Shown piece after piece: positions 7,763 through 16,160 of a stretch of 34,309 nt of DNA; position 1 is the first letter of the stretch, and every line of letters starts with the position of its first letter. The stretch comes from Bacteroidales bacterium UBA1192 (GTDB taxonomy: Bacteria; Bacteroidota; Bacteroidia; Bacteroidales; Bacteroidaceae). Location: assembly GCA_002310175.1 (NCBI GenBank), contig DBYG01000060.1, forward strand, positions 1 through 34,309. Direction: 5' to 3'. Under the pieces are notes generated by a model that made no database searches, had not been told where the DNA came from, and saw nothing but the letters and a program-made list of their open reading frames with translations. A program made the position numbers and the translations under genes.

Positions 7763-8472
7763 ATATGTTTTTACAAACTACATCGCTGGCACAGGCTTTG
7801 GGAGAGAATGTTGCCAACGAGGGCCAGATGGCAATCCAGATGGCCGAGGAGACAGCAAATCGTATGAACCTGTTTGAGATGGCTGCAAAGGGTGGCTGGA
7901 TAATGATTGTCCTGCTGGTTTTGTCACTCATCTGTTTCTACATTTTCTTTAACCGGCTTGCGGTTTACAGGAAGGCATCGGTTAAGGATCCCTCATTCCT
8001 GGACCGTATTAAGGATTATATGAAGAACGGTGAGATCAAATCCGCCCAGATTCTCTGTAAAGCTACAAATTCTCCATTGAGTCGCATAGTGGAGAAGGGA
8101 ATAGACCTTCATGACCGTGATGCCAAGGATATAAATGCAGGTATGGAGAATGCTGCAAACATTGAGATATCCAGACTTGAGAAGGGACTCTCAGGAATGT
8201 CAACCATAGCAAGTGCCGCGCCTATGATAGGTTTTCTGGGTACTGTGATAGGCATGGTTCGTGCCTTCTGGGAGATGTCCAACGCGGGTAACAACATTGA
8301 TGTGTCACTGTTGTCAGGAGGAATATATGAGGCCATGATTACTACCGTGGGAGGTCTGATTGTCGGTATCATTGCCCTTTTCGCTTACAACTATCTGGTG
8401 ACCCGTGTTGACAGGATCGCCAACGAGATGGAATATTTCATTCAGGAGTTTACCGTTAATTCAGGCAAGTGA
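7759..8472 (+). CDS. exbB: ExbB/TolQ/MotA-family proton channel subunit
   Basis: This 237-residue inner-membrane protein, with ExbD, uses the proton gradient to drive TonB or a TonB-like partner. Hydrophobic segments lie at about 46-66, 150-170 and 194-215. The family signature is seen as APMIGFLGTVIGMVRAF (154-170) and EAMITTVGGLIVGI (191-204). I chose the ATG at 7759, which overlaps the pdxJ stop as ATGA; ATGs at 7750 and 7765 are also possible. exbD follows after one base. The long polar N-terminus before the first membrane segment fits Bacteroidetes ExbB proteins. TolQ is an alternative name; the TonB-type partner downstream favours ExbB. Confidence 0.93.
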   Translation: MNMFLQTTSLAQALGENVANEGQMAIQMAEETANRMNLFEMAAKGGWIMIVLLVLSLICFYIFFNRLAVYRKASVKDPSFLDRIKDYMKNGEIKSAQILCKATNSPLSRIVEKGIDLHDRDAKDINAGMENAANIEISRLEKGLSGMSTIASAAPMIGFLGTVIGMVRAFWEMSNAGNNIDVSLLSGGIYEAMITTVGGLIVGIIALFAYNYLVTRVDRIANEMEYFIQEFTVNSGK

Positions 8473-8473
8473 T

Positions 8474-8887
8474 ATGCTCAAACGTAAAAACAAGATATCG
8501 CCGCAGTTCAGCATGTCGTCCATGACAGACATAATATTCCTGCTGCTGATATTCTTTATGATTACATCGACTATGGTCAGCCCTAATGCCATAAAGGTGC
8601 TGCTGCCTCAAAGTTCGCAGCAGACTTCGGCTAAACCGCTGACCCGCGTGATCATTGACCGGGACCTGAACTATTACACGGCTTTCGGGAATGATGACGA
8701 GATGCCCATCCTGTTTGATGAGCTTGCGGATTTCCTTATTGAGTGTTCCGGGAAGGAACCGGACATGTATGTGGCTCTGTATGCCGACGAGTCCGTTCCT
8801 TATAAGGAGATTGTAAAAGTGCTGAATATAGCTAATGAGAATCAGTTCCGTATGGTGCTCGCCACCCGTAGGCCGGACCGAAAATAG
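8474..8887 (+). CDS. exbD: ExbD/TolR-family proton channel subunit
   Basis: This 137-residue protein has one N-terminal membrane helix carrying the conserved proton-path aspartate (Asp19 in MTDIIFLLLIFFMITS) and a periplasmic domain ending in NQFRMVLATR. It partners with ExbB encoded just upstream (one-base gap). A longer open frame begins at 8405 inside exbB, but those residues are unrelated to the family, and the ATG at 8474 gives the usual cytosolic start MLKRKNKISPQFSMSSMTD. Confidence 0.93.
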   Translation: MLKRKNKISPQFSMSSMTDIIFLLLIFFMITSTMVSPNAIKVLLPQSSQQTSAKPLTRVIIDRDLNYYTAFGNDDEMPILFDELADFLIECSGKEPDMYVALYADESVPYKEIVKVLNIANENQFRMVLATRRPDRK

Positions 8888-8896
8888 AGTTTCGTG

Positions 8897-9652
8897 ATGA
8901 AGAAAAAGGAGAAAGAGTTCAGCTTTTGGTCCCTGCTATGGACGTTGCTGCTTCATGGCGGAGTGGTGTTGCTGCTGTTCTTCCTGCATCTGAACAAGCC
9001 TGTGCTGCAGGCGGAGAGCGGCCTTCCCGTGGAGTTAGGCGATATGGGCAATCTGGATACCGATTATGAATTCACTGATATATCGGAACTGCCCGCTCCT
9101 GCTCCGGAGACTGTGCCCCAACCTACCGTACCTGATGCTGATGTGACAATCACACAGGATATAGAGGAGACCGTGACGCTTGATAAGATGGAGGAGGAAT
9201 CTGTAGCTGATCAGGAACGCAGGGCACAGGAGCAGGCTCAGAACCTGATTGCCAATGCTTTCGGAAACAGCCGAAACATGCAGTCCAGTGGCGAGGAACC
9301 CAAGCCTGACGATGTCCCCGGAACTTCAGGCTCCCCTCAGGGCAACTCCACACAGGGAGCAACCGTGGGGACAGGAAGCTATGGAACATGGGATCTGGGC
9401 GGACGTAACATGCTGGGCGAACTGCCCCGTCCCACATACGATAATATCCAGGAGGAGGGACGTGTAGTGGTGACAATAACGGTTGACCCTGAGGGAAATG
9501 TCATAAAGACCCAGATAAACAACCGCACAAACACCACGAACTTCCAGCTGAGAAAGAGCGCGGAGGAGGCTGCCCTGAAGACGAGATTCAATGCCGTAGG
9601 TGGTGTGAACAACCAGACAGGTACCATAACCTACTATTTCAAACTGAAATAA
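8897..9652 (+). CDS. tonB: TonB-family energy transducer
   Basis: This 251-residue protein would carry energy from ExbB-ExbD to outer-membrane transporters. It has an N-terminal membrane anchor (about 11-31) containing a histidine in the helix (WTLLLHGGVV, His20), as E. coli TonB does. A periplasmic linker follows, rich in Pro, Glu, Asp and Gln with a coiled-coil-like stretch (DQERRAQEQAQNL, about 98-110). The C-terminal TonB domain includes GRVVVTITVDPEGNV and ends in TGTITYYFKLK. An adjacent GTG at 8894 could also start the gene; ATG at 8897 is preferred. It is separated from exbD by nine bases and ends the pdxJ-exbB-exbD-tonB unit. Confidence 0.9.
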   Translation: MKKKEKEFSFWSLLWTLLLHGGVVLLLFFLHLNKPVLQAESGLPVELGDMGNLDTDYEFTDISELPAPAPETVPQPTVPDADVTITQDIEETVTLDKMEEESVADQERRAQEQAQNLIANAFGNSRNMQSSGEEPKPDDVPGTSGSPQGNSTQGATVGTGSYGTWDLGGRNMLGELPRPTYDNIQEEGRVVVTITVDPEGNVIKTQINNRTNTTNFQLRKSAEEAALKTRFNAVGGVNNQTGTITYYFKLK

Positions 9653-9697
9653 GACAGTTCAGGAAATATCGTTTTTATCAACTATCAATTTTACGAC

Positions 9698-10246
9698 ATG
9701 GTATATATCTTTCTCGCCGAGGGCTTCGAGGCCATAGAGACAATCACTCCGCTGGATATGCTTATCCGTGCAGGTGTGGAGGTCAATACAATAGCTGTAG
9801 GTGACGATTTCCTCGTCAAGAGCAGTCAGGGAATACCCCTGCAGGCCGATGACCTGTTTGAGAACACGGATTTCAGCGATGCCGAAATGCTGATACTTCC
9901 CGGTGGACAGCCGGGGGCTACCAACTTGGGTAAACACAAGGGGCTGGAGTCTCTGTTGCGTGATGCCATGGGGAGGGGGCTTCCTGTCGCTGCAATTTGT
10001 GCGGCTCCTACCGTTTTGGGAAAGCACGGTCTTCTTAAAGGCCGTAGAGTTACCTGTTATCCTGGATGTGAGGGAATGCTCAATGGTGCTGATTGCAGGG
10101 AGTCATTCGTGGAAACTGACGGAAATCTTATTACCGCTTGCGGCCCTGCTGCTGCCGTGGATTTTGCAAAGGCCATAATCCGTCTTTTGCGTGGGGAGGA
10201 AACTGTTCGTGAGGTTTGTGAAAAAATGATGTTCGGCCGTGCCTGA
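9698..10246 (+). CDS. DJ-1/PfpI family protein
   Basis: This 182-residue protein of the DJ-1/YajL clade shows the nucleophile elbow with Cys101 in AAICAAPTVLG and the supporting glutamate Glu14 in AEGFEAIETITPLD, aligning with Cys106 and Glu18 of human DJ-1. MLILPGGQPGATNL is the other conserved strand. Members act in carbonyl-stress or oxidative-stress protection; the exact activity cannot be read from sequence. Its TGA overlaps the ATG of recG (TGATG), so the two are likely co-expressed. A 45-base gap without a clear promoter separates it from tonB. Confidence 0.9.
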   Translation: MVYIFLAEGFEAIETITPLDMLIRAGVEVNTIAVGDDFLVKSSQGIPLQADDLFENTDFSDAEMLILPGGQPGATNLGKHKGLESLLRDAMGRGLPVAAICAAPTVLGKHGLLKGRRVTCYPGCEGMLNGADCRESFVETDGNLITACGPAAAVDFAKAIIRLLRGEETVREVCEKMMFGRA

Positions 10247-12342
10247 TGCTTGATCTTGATCAGCGTGACGTCAAGTATCTGCCCGGTGTAGGTCCGGCAA
10301 GAGCTGCCCTCCTCAAAGGTGAGCTCCAGATAAGTACGTTGCATGATTTACTTTATTATTTTCCTTACAAATATATTGACCGGAGCCGTATCTTCCGGAT
10401 AAAGGAGGTGGACGGTACAATGCCCTATATCCAGCTTAAAGGCAAGATTCTGAGTTTTGAGCAGATAGGTGAGGGCAGGCGTCAGCGTCTTGTGGCCCAT
10501 TTTACCGATGGAACCGGAGTGGCGGATTTGGTGTGGTTCAGCGGAATAAAATACACAACGGACCGTTATAGGCCGGGAGTGGAATATGTGATTTTCGGCA
10601 AGCCCACCATATTTGGCGGGCGTGTCAACGTGGCTCATCCTGAGATAGACCTTGAGGCCAATATCAATTTCTCTGAGATGGGAATGCAGCCATACTACAA
10701 CACCACTGAGCGCATGAAAAAAGCTGGCCTGAACTCTGCAGCCCTTCGTAAGTTGCTCAGAAACCTTATGGATCTTATTGTGGAGCCTCTACCTGAAACG
10801 CTTCCGGAATGGCTCCGTGAGAAAGAACGTCTGATACCATTGACTGATGCGCTTAAAGTAATTCATAATCCAAAGACGCCTCTTGAACTCCGTTTGGCAC
10901 AGCTCAGACTCAAGTTTGATGAGCTGTTTTATGTTCAGCTAAACCTTGCCAGGTTTGCAAGTGACCGCCAGCGCCGGTTTAAAGGATTTGTGTTCAGCCG
11001 TGTAGGAGAGAAGTTCAATTCGTTCTACAGGGAAAAACTACCATTTGACCTGACTGGAGCTCAGAAACGTGTCATCCGTGAGATAAGAAACGATATGGGT
11101 AGCGGTCGTCAGATGAACCGCCTTCTGCAGGGCGATGTGGGCAGCGGGAAGACTATGGTGGCCCTCATGACCATGCTCATAGCCATAGATAATGGTTATC
11201 AAACCTGTATAATGGCACCAACTGAAATTCTTTCCGAGCAGCATTACGCCAACATCTCACGTTATGCGGATGGGCTGGGACTGAGGGTGGAACTGCTGAC
11301 AGGAAGCATAAAGGGCAAGCGTCGTGAGTCAATTTTGAAAGGTCTTTCTGAAGGAAGTGTAAATATTCTCGTGAGCACTCATGCTGTACTTGAGGATCAG
11401 GTGGAGTTCAGCAGGCTTGGTTTTGTCGTGATAGATGAGCAGCACCGGTTTGGAGTGGCGCAGAGGGCTAGGCTATGGAACAAGAGCATAATGCCGCCTC
11501 ATGTTCTGGTGATGACCGCCACACCTATTCCACGCACGCTTGCAATGACTCTATACGGTGATCTGGATGTGTCAGTCATTGACGAATTACCTCCCGGACG
11601 TAAACCCATTCAGACAGAACACTACTATGACGGAAATCATACATCTGTTTATGCTTTTCTTGACAGGGAACTGAAAAAAGGACGTCAGGCTTACATAGTC
11701 TATCCTCTTATAGAGGAGAGTGAAAAGATTGACCTGAAGAATCTGGAGGAAGGCTACCTAACTGTGTGCGAGAGATTTTCAGGCTACGGAGTGAGTAAGG
11801 TTCACGGTAGAATGAAACCTGCTGAAAAGGATGCCGAAATGCAGCGTTTCAAGCGTAATGAGACCCAGATAATGGTGGCTACCACAGTAATAGAGGTGGG
11901 TGTGGATGTCCCGAACGCCAGCATAATGGTTATTGAAAACGCCAACCGTTTCGGGTTGTCCCAGCTTCATCAGCTCAGAGGAAGGGTTGGCCGTGGAGCG
12001 GACCAGTCATTCTGCCTTCTGGTTACACCATATCAGCTTTCTGAAGATACCCGCAAGCGTATCGAAATAATGACAGTCACATGTGACGGGTTTGAAATTG
12101 CCGAGGCTGACCTCAAGTTGCGGGGACCCGGTGATCTGGAGGGTACCCAGCAGAGTGGGATAGCCTTTGAGTTGAGACTGGCCAATTTGGCTCGTGACGG
12201 CGCGTTGATAGAGCGTTGCAGGGAACTGGCAAGAGATATAATAACAGCAGATCCTGAACTCTGCTCCGCAGAAAATAATCTTATGGCCAAAGTATTAAGG
12301 CGTCTCAAGAAAAGTCCGTTTGACTGGTCTTCCATATCATGA
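10246..12342 (+). CDS. recG: ATP-dependent DNA helicase RecG
   Basis: This 698-residue branch-migration helicase rescues stalled replication forks. The N-terminal wedge/OB region begins with VKYLPGVGPARAALL and LHDLLYYFPYKYIDRS. Helicase motif I is GDVGSGKT (296-303), motif II is DEQH (397-400) within VVIDEQHRFGVAQR, motif III is MTATPIPRTLA, and motifs V/VI appear as TTVIEVGVDVPNA and QLRGRVGRG. The C-terminal hairpin region LKLRGPGDLEGTQQSG is characteristic of RecG. Length is normal. It overlaps the stop of the DJ-1 gene. Confidence 0.97.
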   Translation: MLDLDQRDVKYLPGVGPARAALLKGELQISTLHDLLYYFPYKYIDRSRIFRIKEVDGTMPYIQLKGKILSFEQIGEGRRQRLVAHFTDGTGVADLVWFSGIKYTTDRYRPGVEYVIFGKPTIFGGRVNVAHPEIDLEANINFSEMGMQPYYNTTERMKKAGLNSAALRKLLRNLMDLIVEPLPETLPEWLREKERLIPLTDALKVIHNPKTPLELRLAQLRLKFDELFYVQLNLARFASDRQRRFKGFVFSRVGEKFNSFYREKLPFDLTGAQKRVIREIRNDMGSGRQMNRLLQGDVGSGKTMVALMTMLIAIDNGYQTCIMAPTEILSEQHYANISRYADGLGLRVELLTGSIKGKRRESILKGLSEGSVNILVSTHAVLEDQVEFSRLGFVVIDEQHRFGVAQRARLWNKSIMPPHVLVMTATPIPRTLAMTLYGDLDVSVIDELPPGRKPIQTEHYYDGNHTSVYAFLDRELKKGRQAYIVYPLIEESEKIDLKNLEEGYLTVCERFSGYGVSKVHGRMKPAEKDAEMQRFKRNETQIMVATTVIEVGVDVPNASIMVIENANRFGLSQLHQLRGRVGRGADQSFCLLVTPYQLSEDTRKRIEIMTVTCDGFEIAEADLKLRGPGDLEGTQQSGIAFELRLANLARDGALIERCRELARDIITADPELCSAENNLMAKVLRRLKKSPFDWSSIS

Positions 12343-12350
12343 TATTTGAG

Positions 12351-12358
12351 TAACTTTG
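12351..12358 (+). promoter_or_regulatory. Possible -7 element before the M23 peptidase gene
   Basis: TAACTTTG fits TAnnTTTG exactly and lies just after the recG stop, 20 bases before the ATG of the M23 gene. A TTTG at 12319-12322 is too far away (28 bases) to be a standard -33 box. If real, it would start a new unit with a very short leader. Confidence 0.4.
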
Positions 12359-12378
12359 CAGATTATAACTATAACAGG

Positions 12379-13212
12379 ATGTCCGGAATACTGAAAAAAA
12401 GATTATTGGCGCTGATGGCAGTCTTCCTTCCTTTTATGGGGATGACTGCTCAGGATGAGATACCGGTCAGGCCTTCGCCTGTTCAGACAATGGATCCTGT
12501 TGTTGTCCCACCGTATCTTTCAGTGGGTACGGCTGTTGATCTTGACAATCCGGCAGCATATCTTTATCCGGATTGGAATAATGAATATGTCCATACATTT
12601 GAAGGTGCGATTCTCCCTGATACGGTGGTCGTTTCCACAAAAGGTTATTCCATGCCTACTGACAGCACGTATATTACAGACAAATACGGATACAGGCCTC
12701 GCCGTGGACGTATGCACATGGGGCTTGATGTGAAGGTCAGGATAGGTGACACAATACGTGCGGCCTTTGACGGCAAGGTCCGAATCTCCAGATATGAGAG
12801 GAGAGGATACGGCCATTACCTTGTGCTTAGACACCCCAATGGTCTTGAAACAGTCTATGGGCACCTTTCTAAGAGACTCGTGGATGAAAATGACATAGTT
12901 CATGCAGGTGATCCGATTGGTCTTGGGGGTAATTCGGGGCGCTCTACCGGCTCACATCTTCATTTTGAGACCAGGATACTTGGCAATGCCATCAATCCAG
13001 AGAATATGTTCGATTTTCCCAATCATAGGATAGCCACTGATTTCTATGTGTTCACGAAGAACACCCGGGAGGTCTATTACAAGGTGAGAAGTGGTGACAC
13101 ACTGAGCGGTATAGCCATGAAGAATTCGACATCAGTCTCTAATATCTGCCGCCTGAACGGGATATCAAAAAATACTGTAATCAGAGTAGGTCAGACCTTG
13201 AGAGTTAATTAG
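12379..13212 (+). CDS. Secreted M23-family peptidoglycan endopeptidase with LysM domain
   Basis: This 277-residue exported protein has a signal peptide (KKRLLALMAVFLPFMGMTAQ, cleavage near residue 25), a peptidase M23 (LytM) domain at about 98-212, and a C-terminal LysM module at about 233-277. Zinc ligands are visible as His113 and Asp117 (HMGLD) and the HLH pair at 193-195, with catalytic His161 in VYGHLS, so it looks enzymatically intact. It would cut peptide cross-links of the cell wall in the periplasm while LysM holds glycan. The frame is open to a TTG at 12346, but the ATG at 12379 places the signal peptide properly. It ends eight bases before the DUF1599 gene. Confidence 0.93.
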   Translation: MSGILKKRLLALMAVFLPFMGMTAQDEIPVRPSPVQTMDPVVVPPYLSVGTAVDLDNPAAYLYPDWNNEYVHTFEGAILPDTVVVSTKGYSMPTDSTYITDKYGYRPRRGRMHMGLDVKVRIGDTIRAAFDGKVRISRYERRGYGHYLVLRHPNGLETVYGHLSKRLVDENDIVHAGDPIGLGGNSGRSTGSHLHFETRILGNAINPENMFDFPNHRIATDFYVFTKNTREVYYKVRSGDTLSGIAMKNSTSVSNICRLNGISKNTVIRVGQTLRVN

Positions 13213-13219
13213 TTATATT

Positions 13220-13795
13220 ATGTGTGACTTGTGTAACAGCATAAAGGGCAATAAGCCCGATACGGACAGCCAGTTCGAAGAGATCATAGGTATATGCAGG
13301 TCTCTATATGTCAAGAAACTTCAAGATTATGGGGCTTCGTGGAGGATTATGCGTCCGGAGTCTCTTACGGACCAGATTTTCATAAAGGCCAAGAGAATCC
13401 GAAGTATTGAGACCAAGGGGACCTCCATGATTGACGAAGGAATACGGTCAGAGTTGATAGGTATAGTCAATTACGGCATCATAGCATTGATTCAGCTTGA
13501 ACATGGTTTTTCAGACTGTGTGGATGTTGACACGGAGTGGGCAGTTGGAGAATATGACAAACACTCGAAGGCAGCCTTGGAGCTGATGAAGAAAAAGAAT
13601 CATGATTATGACGAGGCCTGGCGCGGTATGCGGACAACCTCATATACGGATTTGATACTTACAAAGATAAACCGGACCAAGCAGATAGAGAGCCATAACG
13701 GTAAGACAATAGTATCGGAGGGTATTGACGCTAACTACATGGATATGATCAATTATGCCGTGTTCGGGTTGATAAAGATTAAATATGGGGAATGA
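13220..13795 (+). CDS. DUF1599 protein with internal duplication
   Basis: This 191-residue cytosolic protein is composed of two copies of one module, at about 36-97 and 129-190. Both share the pattern D-Y-x3-W-R-x-M-R-x2-S-x-T-D-x-I-x2-K-x2-R-x3-I-E followed by a helix with N-Y near its middle and G at its end. This is the DUF1599 family, which I recall being renamed a nucleotide-modification-associated domain; its biochemical role is not established. The all-helical, Glu/Asp/Lys-rich pattern is compatible with a nucleotide-pyrophosphatase-like fold, but that is speculation. The stop overlaps the ATG of the DoxX-type gene (ATGA), implying coupled translation. Confidence 0.85.
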   Translation: MCDLCNSIKGNKPDTDSQFEEIIGICRSLYVKKLQDYGASWRIMRPESLTDQIFIKAKRIRSIETKGTSMIDEGIRSELIGIVNYGIIALIQLEHGFSDCVDVDTEWAVGEYDKHSKAALELMKKKNHDYDEAWRGMRTTSYTDLILTKINRTKQIESHNGKTIVSEGIDANYMDMINYAVFGLIKIKYGE

Positions 13796-14931
13796 TGGGA
13801 GAAAAAGGGGACATAAAGCGTAGTTTGCCTGCGAGGATTACTGTCAACGTATTTCGTGTGATAGTTGGACTCGTATTCATGTTTTCCGGTATAGTTAAGG
13901 CTATTGACCCGGTGGGAACGCAGATAAAGCTGTATGACTATATCAATTCCCTTGGGCTGAATATTTCCCTGCCTGATTCCACTCTTCTGATAATTGCCTG
14001 CATGCTTGCAGGTATGGAAATACTGTTGGGTATCTATGTGACGATGGGTGCTTATATACGGGGAACTTCATTTCTCCTGTCATTGTTTCTTATCGTCATG
14101 ACCCCTTTTACCTTATATCTGGCAATCTCCAATCCGGTGGAGGACTGCGGCTGTTTCGGTGATGCCGTGAAACTCTCCAATTGGCAGACTTTCTGGAAGA
14201 ACGTCTTCCTGCTGATATTGACTTTATATGTGTTTATCCGGAAAAAACTTTCGTTTCCTTTCGTTCAATATAAGATACAGTGGGTTCTCACTCTTGTTTC
14301 AATGGTGCTGATTGTGAAATTCACGGTGAGTAACATAAAATACCTGCCAGCAATTGATTTCCGTCCGTATAAGATCGGTACGGACCTTCGTCAGGGTGTT
14401 ATCAGGGGGGATAATCCGGATATGTCCGATTTCTTCATACTGGATAGTAACCTGGATGATATGACTTCAGCTATACTTGATGAACAGGGATACACATTCC
14501 TTTTGGTTTCTGCTCATCTGGAGAGCGCAAACGAGAGGAATATAGATCTTATTGATGATATTTATGACTATTGCCGACGTTGGGGCTACAGCATGTATGG
14601 CCTTACCGCTTCAGGCAGTGGCGCGATACATGACTGGATAGAGAATACCGGAGCAGAATATGAAATCCTGCACTGTGATGAGATACCACTTGAGACTATG
14701 GTACGTTCTAATCCGGGGTTGGTGCTGCTTCATGATGGAGTGCTGGTTAACAAGTGGAGCTACCTTAACATTCCTGACGAGTCTCAACTTACAGGATCAT
14801 TGGACTCCATTAAAGTGGGAAAGATGCCCGATGAAGACCCTTTGCGCACCCCAATAGGGATTGCCCTATTGTTCCTGCTGCCATTGTTGGTATTAGGACT
14901 TATATCGTTCGTTAAATCAAAGATTCTATAA
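13792..14931 (+). CDS. DoxX/MauE-like membrane protein with thioredoxin-like periplasmic part
   Basis: This 379-residue membrane protein has an N-terminal four-helix bundle (segments near 18-35, 62-84, 92-112, 136-150), a further helix near 163-180, a soluble region of about 185-350, and a C-terminal helix near 355-374. The first part resembles DoxX/MauE proteins, including FMFSGIVKAIDPVG and the CGCFGDAVKLSNWQTFWKN motif with Cys119 and Cys121. The soluble region has a thioredoxin-fold flavour (FLLVSAHLESAN, then GLVLLHDGVLVNKW) but no CxxC. A role in periplasmic redox or a maturation process is plausible and unproven. It lies between DUF1599 and tpiA, an order I know from other Bacteroidales. 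Confidence 0.8.
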   Translation: MMGEKGDIKRSLPARITVNVFRVIVGLVFMFSGIVKAIDPVGTQIKLYDYINSLGLNISLPDSTLLIIACMLAGMEILLGIYVTMGAYIRGTSFLLSLFLIVMTPFTLYLAISNPVEDCGCFGDAVKLSNWQTFWKNVFLLILTLYVFIRKKLSFPFVQYKIQWVLTLVSMVLIVKFTVSNIKYLPAIDFRPYKIGTDLRQGVIRGDNPDMSDFFILDSNLDDMTSAILDEQGYTFLLVSAHLESANERNIDLIDDIYDYCRRWGYSMYGLTASGSGAIHDWIENTGAEYEILHCDEIPLETMVRSNPGLVLLHDGVLVNKWSYLNIPDESQLTGSLDSIKVGKMPDEDPLRTPIGIALLFLLPLLVLGLISFVKSKIL

Positions 14932-14949
14932 CATATTAAATCAAAAGAG

Positions 14950-15711
14950 ATGAGAAAGAAAATTGTTGCCGGAAACTGGAAGATGAACAAGAATCTCCAG
15001 GAGGGACTGGCTCTTGTTACGGAGCTCAACGGAATATTGGCTGCTGAAAAGCCTGCGTGTGATGTTATCATCGGAACACCTTTCATTCATCTTGCAAAGG
15101 CTTCAGAGGTGATGGACCACAAGTTGATGGCTCTTTCCGCACAGAACTGTGCAGACAAGGCTTCCGGTGCATTCACAGGTGAAGTTTCTGCAGAGATGGT
15201 TAAGTCAACAGGTGCAGAGTTCGTCATTTTGGGGCACTCTGAGCGAAGGGAGTATTATCATGAGACTTATGAAATACTTAAGGAAAAGGTCCTTTTGGCT
15301 CTGGCCAATGGACTCAAGGTGATTTTCTGCATCGGTGAGTCAGAGAAAGAACGTGACAACGGTATTCAGAATCAGGTCGTGAAGGCGGAACTTGAAGGTT
15401 CTGTGTTCAATCTTTCAGCAGATGAATTCAAGAACATAGTGATTGCCTACGAGCCAATATGGGCCATCGGAACAGGCAAGACAGCAACAGCTGATCAGGC
15501 TGAAGAGATACACGCTTACATACGTTCAGTGATAGCCGACAAGTACGGTAAGGAGATTGCCGATGATACATCTATCCTTTATGGCGGTTCATGTAAGCCT
15601 TCTAATGCGGGCGAACTCTTTGCAAAACCTGATATTGACGGCGGTCTGATTGGTGGCGCCTCTCTGAAGGCTGGTGATTTCAAGGGCATCATCGACGCCT
15701 GGAAAAAATGA
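14950..15711 (+). CDS. tpiA: Triosephosphate isomerase
   Basis: This 253-residue glycolytic enzyme interconverts dihydroxyacetone phosphate and glyceraldehyde 3-phosphate. The catalytic residues are visible: Asn9 and Lys11 in GNWKMN, His96 in ILGHSERR, Glu168 in AYEPIWAIGTGKTAT. The phosphate-binding C-terminal loops ILYGGSCKPSNA and DGGLIGGASL are intact. Length is normal. Its stop overlaps the next gene's ATG (ATGA). Confidence 0.98.
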   Translation: MRKKIVAGNWKMNKNLQEGLALVTELNGILAAEKPACDVIIGTPFIHLAKASEVMDHKLMALSAQNCADKASGAFTGEVSAEMVKSTGAEFVILGHSERREYYHETYEILKEKVLLALANGLKVIFCIGESEKERDNGIQNQVVKAELEGSVFNLSADEFKNIVIAYEPIWAIGTGKTATADQAEEIHAYIRSVIADKYGKEIADDTSILYGGSCKPSNAGELFAKPDIDGGLIGGASLKAGDFKGIIDAWKK

Positions 15712-16160
15712 ATAAGGCAGGATTACTGATATTTCTCTCACTGATTCCTGTTTTCGGCATTGCCCAAAACAGGACACTGCTTCAGGAATTGGAGAGAGAC
15801 ATACCGGGAAAGGGTCAAGTCCGGATAGACAGGGACGTTCGGATAGACAGCCTTATCGGTTATCTGTCCGATGTGGGTTCCGGTACCATAATCAAGGCTA
15901 AGGGATTCCGAATCCAGGTCTATTCCGGTAACAATACCCGTGCTTCCAAGGAGAAGGCTACCGATATTGCCAACACGTTGCGTTCAAGCTTTCCGGATAT
16001 GCCTGTCTATACGTTATTCAAATCACCACGTTGGCTGTGTGTGGTAGGTGATTTCATTTCGGTGGAAGAGGCATATGAAACCATGCGAAAGCTGAAGAGA
16101 GAGACGACGTACAAGGAAATATTCATTTTGCCGAACCAGGAAATCAGAGTTCCGTTATGA
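15708..16160 (+). CDS. Exported SPOR-domain protein
   Basis: This 150-residue protein has an N-terminal signal sequence (MNKAGLLIFLSLIPVFGIAQ) and a C-terminal SPOR domain of roughly 70 residues. The domain begins at KGFRIQVYSGNNTRASKEKA and includes YTLFKSPRWLCVVGDF and EEAYETMRKLKR. SPOR domains bind denuded peptidoglycan glycan at division sites, so a periplasmic or envelope role in division or wall remodelling is likely. It overlaps tpiA upstream and folE downstream by four bases each. Coupling of an envelope protein to two metabolic genes is a conserved Bacteroidales arrangement as far as I recall. Confidence 0.85.
   Translation: MNKAGLLIFLSLIPVFGIAQNRTLLQELERDIPGKGQVRIDRDVRIDSLIGYLSDVGSGTIIKAKGFRIQVYSGNNTRASKEKATDIANTLRSSFPDMPVYTLFKSPRWLCVVGDFISVEEAYETMRKLKRETTYKEIFILPNQEIRVPL

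Noticed and set aside
8405..8473. Extended ExbD start inside exbB
   Set aside because: The extra residues are an out-of-frame reading of exbB and do not fit ExbD topology.
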